64,000 bases of DNA, taken from the NCBI RefSeq assembly GCF_030272615.1, contig NC_081410.1:286313957-286377956 (forward strand), written 5' to 3'. Made by a program: the position numbers and the translations under genes. Shown piece after piece: positions 59,515 through 64,000 of this stretch. Source of the DNA: Cryptomeria japonica (lineage: Eukaryota; Streptophyta; Pinopsida; Cupressales; Cupressaceae). The notes below the pieces were generated by a model. The model ran no database searches. It was not told the origin of the DNA and saw only the letters and a list, made by a program, of their open reading frames with translations. Positions within the stretch are counted from its first letter, which is position 1, and every line of letters starts with the position of its first letter.

Positions 59515-60464
59515 TGTTGGCAACTGACACTCATTAGATTCATTTTGTTGTCATTGATGGCAACAAGATCATATAGAAGGCAACAAGACTTTATGAAAGT
59601 TACAAACCAGCACTAGGAGGCATATACTAGCAGATACCGACATTGGAAGCATTCAGGGCTACATCGACACTGACACTGGCACTGGCACTGGCACTGGTAC
59701 CCGACATCTATACTTCAAGGAAGCCGACATCAAGAAAAGATTTATTGTAGTAAATCATTTTGTAATTATTGTCAAGGCCAACATTGAATATTCTTTGTAA
59801 ATGCATTATAATCTGACATAAGGTATATCATATGTAGTAGGTATATAAGTCAGTCTGCTAGGTCAGTTTAAGATAGAGAGGTGGTATAGAGATAGACATC
59901 TAGCATAACTGTGAGATGCGAAATATATGTATGGAGATAATTTTTGTATGCGAACATTGTATCATGCAATGATCTATAGATAGCTAGAAAAGCACTCTTG
60001 GAGGAGAAGTAATACTGGTAATAGTTCAAAACTGTGAACTGGTACAGAGCAGAATGAGAACCGAAACTCTATTTGGCATAGCAGATGCATTCTTGAGTTC
60101 ATTTTCAGTAATTTACTTTGGCAGAAAGCTTGTAGTTAGTGAGACTCTTTAGTGATGAGCATTGTGCTCTAGGCAGTATGCCTTCCTGCAAGTGCAGGCC
60201 CCTGTTTATGTAATATCTTTTCGTATGGCCAGTGAACTAATATTGTGGGTCACAAATCCCACTGTGGTTTTTCCTCATTGAGGTTTTCCACGTATAAATT
60301 CTATGTGTTATGGTGTTAATTTATGTGGATGATTTATTTTATTCTTGTTATATGCTTATTTATTTACCAGTACATACTTGCATGGTGTAGAAAGTTAAAA
60401 ACTATACATTCCAGTAGAACATTGATTCACCCCCCCCCCCTCTCAGTGTTCTTAGATCCCAACA
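59515..60464 (+). repeat. L2p 3' LTR
   Basis: 950 bp. Includes a short hexamer repeat (ACTGGC)n at about 59665-59698 that is different in the 5' LTR (53925-53960, ACACCR units). Ends with a run of ten or more C, then TCTCAGTG. Confidence 0.94.
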
Positions 60465-62270
60465 ATACCTGAAGGAGAAGGTGATACAGGTGAAGCTACT
60501 AGTACTTTAAGTGCCTTGAGAGGAGATGAAATGGAGCAATCATAGGATAATTCCTGTAGGGATCATGAGGAAACACATTGTTATGAATCGCAGGTAATAG
60601 ATGAAGCTGTGAATACTATTGATGAAAGGACAACTATTTCCATTAGATTCCTAGATGATGATGAATGCGTCAATACTCCAAAATTTAAATATTTTTGGTT
60701 GAAAATGAAAATGAAAGAGTTTGAGGAACATAAACAAATGAACCTCATGGGTGCAAATGAATCCAAGCATGAAGAAATTATAGCTCAAACTTTCAAGGAA
60801 ATGAAGATCGATGAGGTGCATGTTAAATCTTGATGAATCCAGAGAGATGGTATTGAAAAGTAACATGTTAATTAGCTATAAAACAAATGTTCTTGCTAGA
60901 CCAAGTGAGACAACAGGAAGACCCAATGCTAATGACATAATTTGACTGAAAAGAAGGGGTAAGTGGGACATGATATAACCCCAAAACTAAAGTGTTAGTT
61001 GCATGGGTAAGTTCCAAGAAAACTAATAAGCCAAAACTTGTGGATTTGGTGCAAGAGGAAAAAGAAAAAGCCATTCTAAAAAACTATAAAAGATACTTCT
61101 CCATTAGAAGCAAGCACCTTGACTATGCACTCATCCATGTTTAGTGATTAATTCATCTTGAAAAGGATTAGGTAGAGAAATGATGAAATAAATAAATTGT
61201 ATATTAAAAAGGCTACGTGGAAGAAAAAGATAGAAGTACACTATCACAATCAAAGTAGGGTTATTTAACTACATAAGAATTCTCCATCAAAACCAATTGA
61301 CAGAACTCAAGATAATCGAGCATGGGAGGAGGAAAATAAGAGATATGAAAAGGAGTTTTAGGACTTAAAAGCCATCAATGAAACAACCCTACAGAGGATA
61401 CCTAAATAGACGTATAACATTTTTTAGTAGATTTTAGCCCATAGGATTGGACTTGCAGTTGTAAAATTGGATGAAGTGTACAATAGTTATGAAACTCTTT
61501 TAAAAATGATAAAAATACTTGTAGATGATAAGCCCTAATTGGAAGCATTATTGAAAAGATGGCAACCATCTCATATCACTTTGGTCAGTTTGTGTAAGGT
61601 AACTCAAAAAAATCCTGATGCTCCTTCCTTGATAAAGGAAACTGTGAGAACAATGCACATAATTATTGAGAGGTTCAAATATGTTATAGGAGAAGAACAA
61701 AAGACAAAGGATAAAATTAGTTCTTTCCATAATATCCAACATTGGACAATACCATTGATCACTGACAAGGACAATCACATGAGGGGATTTGATGATTGAA
61801 AGATTGATTTCAGTCAGATGGTCCAAAAAATCATGGCTCACATGAAAGAAGAAAGGGATATGAAGGCAGAAAGCTTTAATATTTTTCAAGATAGAATCAT
61901 AGCACTAGATTTAGGGTATTAAAATTTTATCACAGAGGTGAGGTCTATACCAGGTAAAAAATGGAAGGATCACCTCATTGACATGCCTGTTGTTCAAAGT
62001 TTCAAATGGCCAAGTGATTATGAAGTTTATCAGTGGGAGGTGAAATATCTATAGGACACTATAAATTAAGAAGACCTAGAGTCAGCCGATGAACGTGTGG
62101 ACTATCCAACAAAAAGAAGTAGAACCTTTCTAGACCCAAGTGTCATAGGTTGCTACTCACTTAGACTTGAAAATGGACTCATTACACTCACCAACTTTTC
62201 TTGTGTTGTTTTTCACTTCTTTATGTTGTCTACAAACTTTAATACTTTTGATTATCTTTAATAAAACAAA
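60465..62270 (+). pseudogene. E3 LTR protein, C-terminal part
   Basis: Continues the E3 LTR gene after L2p: PEGEGDTGEATSTLSALRG, then 60609-60833 (RTTISIRFLDDDECVNTP, KYFWLKMKMKEFEEHKQMNL), then after stops 61539-61799 (LLKRWQPSHITLVSLCKVTQ, FKYVIGEEQKTKDKISSF) and on to VRSIPGKKWKDHLIDMPVV and YPTKRSRTFLDPSV near 62100-62150. Helical and charged, as is the C-terminus of the E2 LTR protein, though the residues do not obviously align. Confidence 0.62.
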
Positions 62271-63127
62271 GCAGTTATGAAAGGATACATTGTAATGGTC
62301 TAAAGATTTTTGCTTCTCCCCATTTTGTATACAAGGGAGAAACCAAGACCAAGAAAAGGATAATAAATAAATAAATACTGCTTAGAATAGGCAAATACTA
62401 CCAAAAAAAATGTATCTCATTATAGTGGCAATATAATACAAGGTTCCAAAATTTTTGGCTCAGTTATTTGTTGGTTATCATAGAAAAAAAATTGTGTGAT
62501 TGTCTCCAGTTGCCTTTCCTTCTTACATGTTTAAATCAATTATTAAGGATAATTTTGATTTATTAAAGCAACTCTTATTGTTTTGTGTGATTTAGTTGAT
62601 TGGGTTCTGTAAGATAGAATTAAAAATCCATTTGATTGAATTACAACAGTTGGAAGGGAGTAAGTGGATTAACAAGAAAATTCATATAGTATTACATTTT
62701 TGCATGTTTATACAAGGTATAAACACTATTAATGCCAAATAACTTGAATGAAATCAGCGATAGGATCAAATAACTCTATAACCCTGAATGAGGTGCTGAT
62801 CATAAACACATAAGTAATTTCATCTGAACTTGTAATTTTTATTTATTCATTTTTCTTCTGAAGACAAGATAGAAGTAGGAGTAACATAACATAAGATATT
62901 CACTTCAAGTAATTGTGTTGTACTAAGTGAAACTAAACAGAGAAATAAGAGAAGCTATAAATTTTCTAAATCTTAAGGTACACCTGCCTAGGTCTTGTAG
63001 AGTCTAAAGAGCAGAAGATATCTCTTAATAAGAGAATGTTGTTTGTTGGCCAAGTCATTTATTGAACATAATCATAGAACTTAGCACATTCTTAGGGTTT
63101 TATAATCTATTGATTTGGGAACCAATA
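62271..63127 (+). other. E3 LTR tail, non-coding
   Basis: No gene. AT-rich. It ends GGGAACCAATA, similar to the E2 LTR end. Confidence 0.5.
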
Positions 63128-63130
63128 GAT

Positions 63131-63148
63131 TGGCAACTCTACTAGGGA
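63131..63148 (+). other. E3 primer binding site candidate
   Basis: TGGCAACTCTACTAGGGA differs from the E2 site TGGCGACTCTGCCAGGGA at three positions, mostly G to A or C to T. It marks the end of the E3 LTR. Confidence 0.65.
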
Positions 63149-63208
63149 GAACCATTAAAAAATTCCTTTGAAAATATTTCATGTCTGAGGATTGTTGCAT
63201 ATTTAAAA
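63149..63208 (+). other. Start of E3 internal region
   Basis: About 60 bp, no gene, interrupted by the next LTR. Confidence 0.4.
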
Positions 63209-64000
63209 TGTAGTGTCTCTCCTTGATTCATCATTCCTTTTTATACATCGTTAGACTATTTTGGCATAGCTTAGAATATTTTGTGATATTTTGATTAGAT
63301 TCTTATGGATTTGTCTTATGATTTAGATTATTTATTATGGATATTGGACATATTATACTATGCTTGACATCATGATTACTTGAAATGATGACATTCTTAG
63401 ATTATGGTGATGATGGATTACTCTTTGATGATTGATATGTACTTGTACTATATGTGTGTTTCATGTTTTCTTAGGTTGATTTGATGGCATTATATTATGT
63501 ACTAACCCTATCTTATGATGAGGATGACTATGATATTGCTTGATGTTTGCGAGTGTCTTCTACTGTGTTCATGATAAGGAATGATGCCATATCACTCATT
63601 CATGAGCATGATATGATGTGATTTCTTTTCACTTGTCTATTTATTTTATGAAATATTATTGTATATGTTGTTGTATACATGTTGGTGATGACAGGTTTGT
63701 AGGTACCAAACATCGACTCCACCTAGCTTCACAGGTTTGAACGTGTCTTATCCCAATGGAAAGTTGATCAAAGATGACATGAAAACACACTCTATACTCT
63801 AGGTTTAAGTTGATTTCCTTGTCTGTTTAGAGTATTGGTGCGAGTTGTTGTTTAGCGTCTCGTGATTCCTTGGGTTATTCTTGAGGTGTAGAGTTGTGTT
63901 TATTGTTTGGTTTAATTATTATTAATTAACATATTGATTGATTTATATAGTTTAATACTGTTAAAATTAATTAATGAATTAATATAGTTTAAAATAATAA
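63209..64000 (+). repeat. LTR of the X family, cut by the window end
   Basis: Starts TGTAGTGTCTCTCC like block X (7652). Shares GACTCCACCTAGCTTCACA and the TCTAGGT(C/T)TAAGTTG block with 8133-8235, then runs into the same AT-rich TTTAATTATTA section. No gene. Confidence 0.75.

Larger units (their letters stand above)
53781..60464 (+). mobile_element. L2p: complete RT-less LTR element with two own genes, plus strand
   Basis: LTRs 53781-54719 and 59515-60464 start TGTTGGCAA and end ATCCCAACA. Primer site at 54722, ORF1, ORF2, polypurine tract at 59503. Flanks GTATC (53776-53780) and ATACC (60465-60469) agree at 3 of 5, so the target duplication is decayed or uncertain. The same gene pair and signals as L1m, in the same order. 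No protease, integrase, RT or RNase H motif inside. Confidence 0.93.
49042..63127 (+). mobile_element. E3: very long LTR of a third gypsy element, with coding region and nested L2p
   Basis: Starts TGTTGGAACTTATAG inside the LINE. The far end, GGGAACCAATA then GATTGGCAACTCTACTAGGGA (63117-63148), repeats the E2 end of LTR and primer site (TTAACCAATA, GATTTTTGGCGACTCTGCC). So 49042-63127 reads as one LTR: about 7.4 kb after removing L2p, or about 5.7 kb if the tandem duplication is also counted once. No second LTR is in the window, so this rests on the primer-site match and on similarity of layout with E2. Confidence 0.72.

Noticed and set aside
1-64000. Host protein-coding genes
   Set aside because: Every longer ORF could be assigned to a transposable element or was an antisense or repeat artefact.

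Overview
The window is AT-rich plant nuclear DNA made almost entirely of old LTR retrotransposons nested inside one another, plus one decayed LINE. I found no host protein gene, rRNA or tRNA. The nesting depth, the Tat-like Ty3/gypsy coding regions, the very long LTRs and the many solo LTRs suggest a large gymnosperm genome, probably a conifer. That assignment is inference; the plant origin is firm.

Layout. Element E1 (118-44531) is a Ty3/gypsy element with 1.8-kb LTRs and a perfect 5-bp target duplication GGAAT. Its gag, protease, RNase H-like, RT, RNase H and integrase remnants are cut by several insertions: a reverse-strand solo LTR (6035-7148), an LTR-like block X (7652 to about 22377), and E2 (24432-43034), which sits in the E1 3' LTR. 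Block X itself holds a 2.5-kb solo LTR (9751-12259, GACTG duplication) and a complete reverse-strand element L1m (13106-21080, TGGGA duplication). E2 is a second gypsy element with LTRs of about 5.03 kb, cut by two solo LTRs (32580-33639 and 35217-36769). Downstream of E1 are a decayed LINE (about 45430-49041), a very long LTR of a third gypsy element E3 (49042 to about 63127) that holds a 1.73-kb tandem duplication and a complete element L2p (53781-60464), and finally another LTR of the X family (63209 to the window end).

Two things stand out. First, the LTRs of E2 and E3 each contain a long decayed protein-coding region (about 3.1 kb in E2), placed in the LTR rather than between the LTRs. 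Second, L1m and L2p are LTR elements with good LTRs, initiator-Met-type primer sites and polypurine tracts but no protease, RT or integrase. Instead both carry the same pair of genes: ORF1, a coiled coil followed by four or five CCHC zinc knuckles, and ORF2, an unknown protein of about 1,000-1,120 codons that is clearly homologous between the two. In L1m both genes, and in L2p ORF2, stay in one reading frame from ATG to stop, broken only by point stop codons.

The gypsy genes follow the order gag, protease, RNase H-like, RT, RNase H, integrase in both E1 and E2. All coding regions are broken by stops, frameshifts, lost catalytic residues or insertions, so none of the autonomous elements looks active. 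Coordinates of LTR ends come from reading the two copies and flanking duplications by eye.
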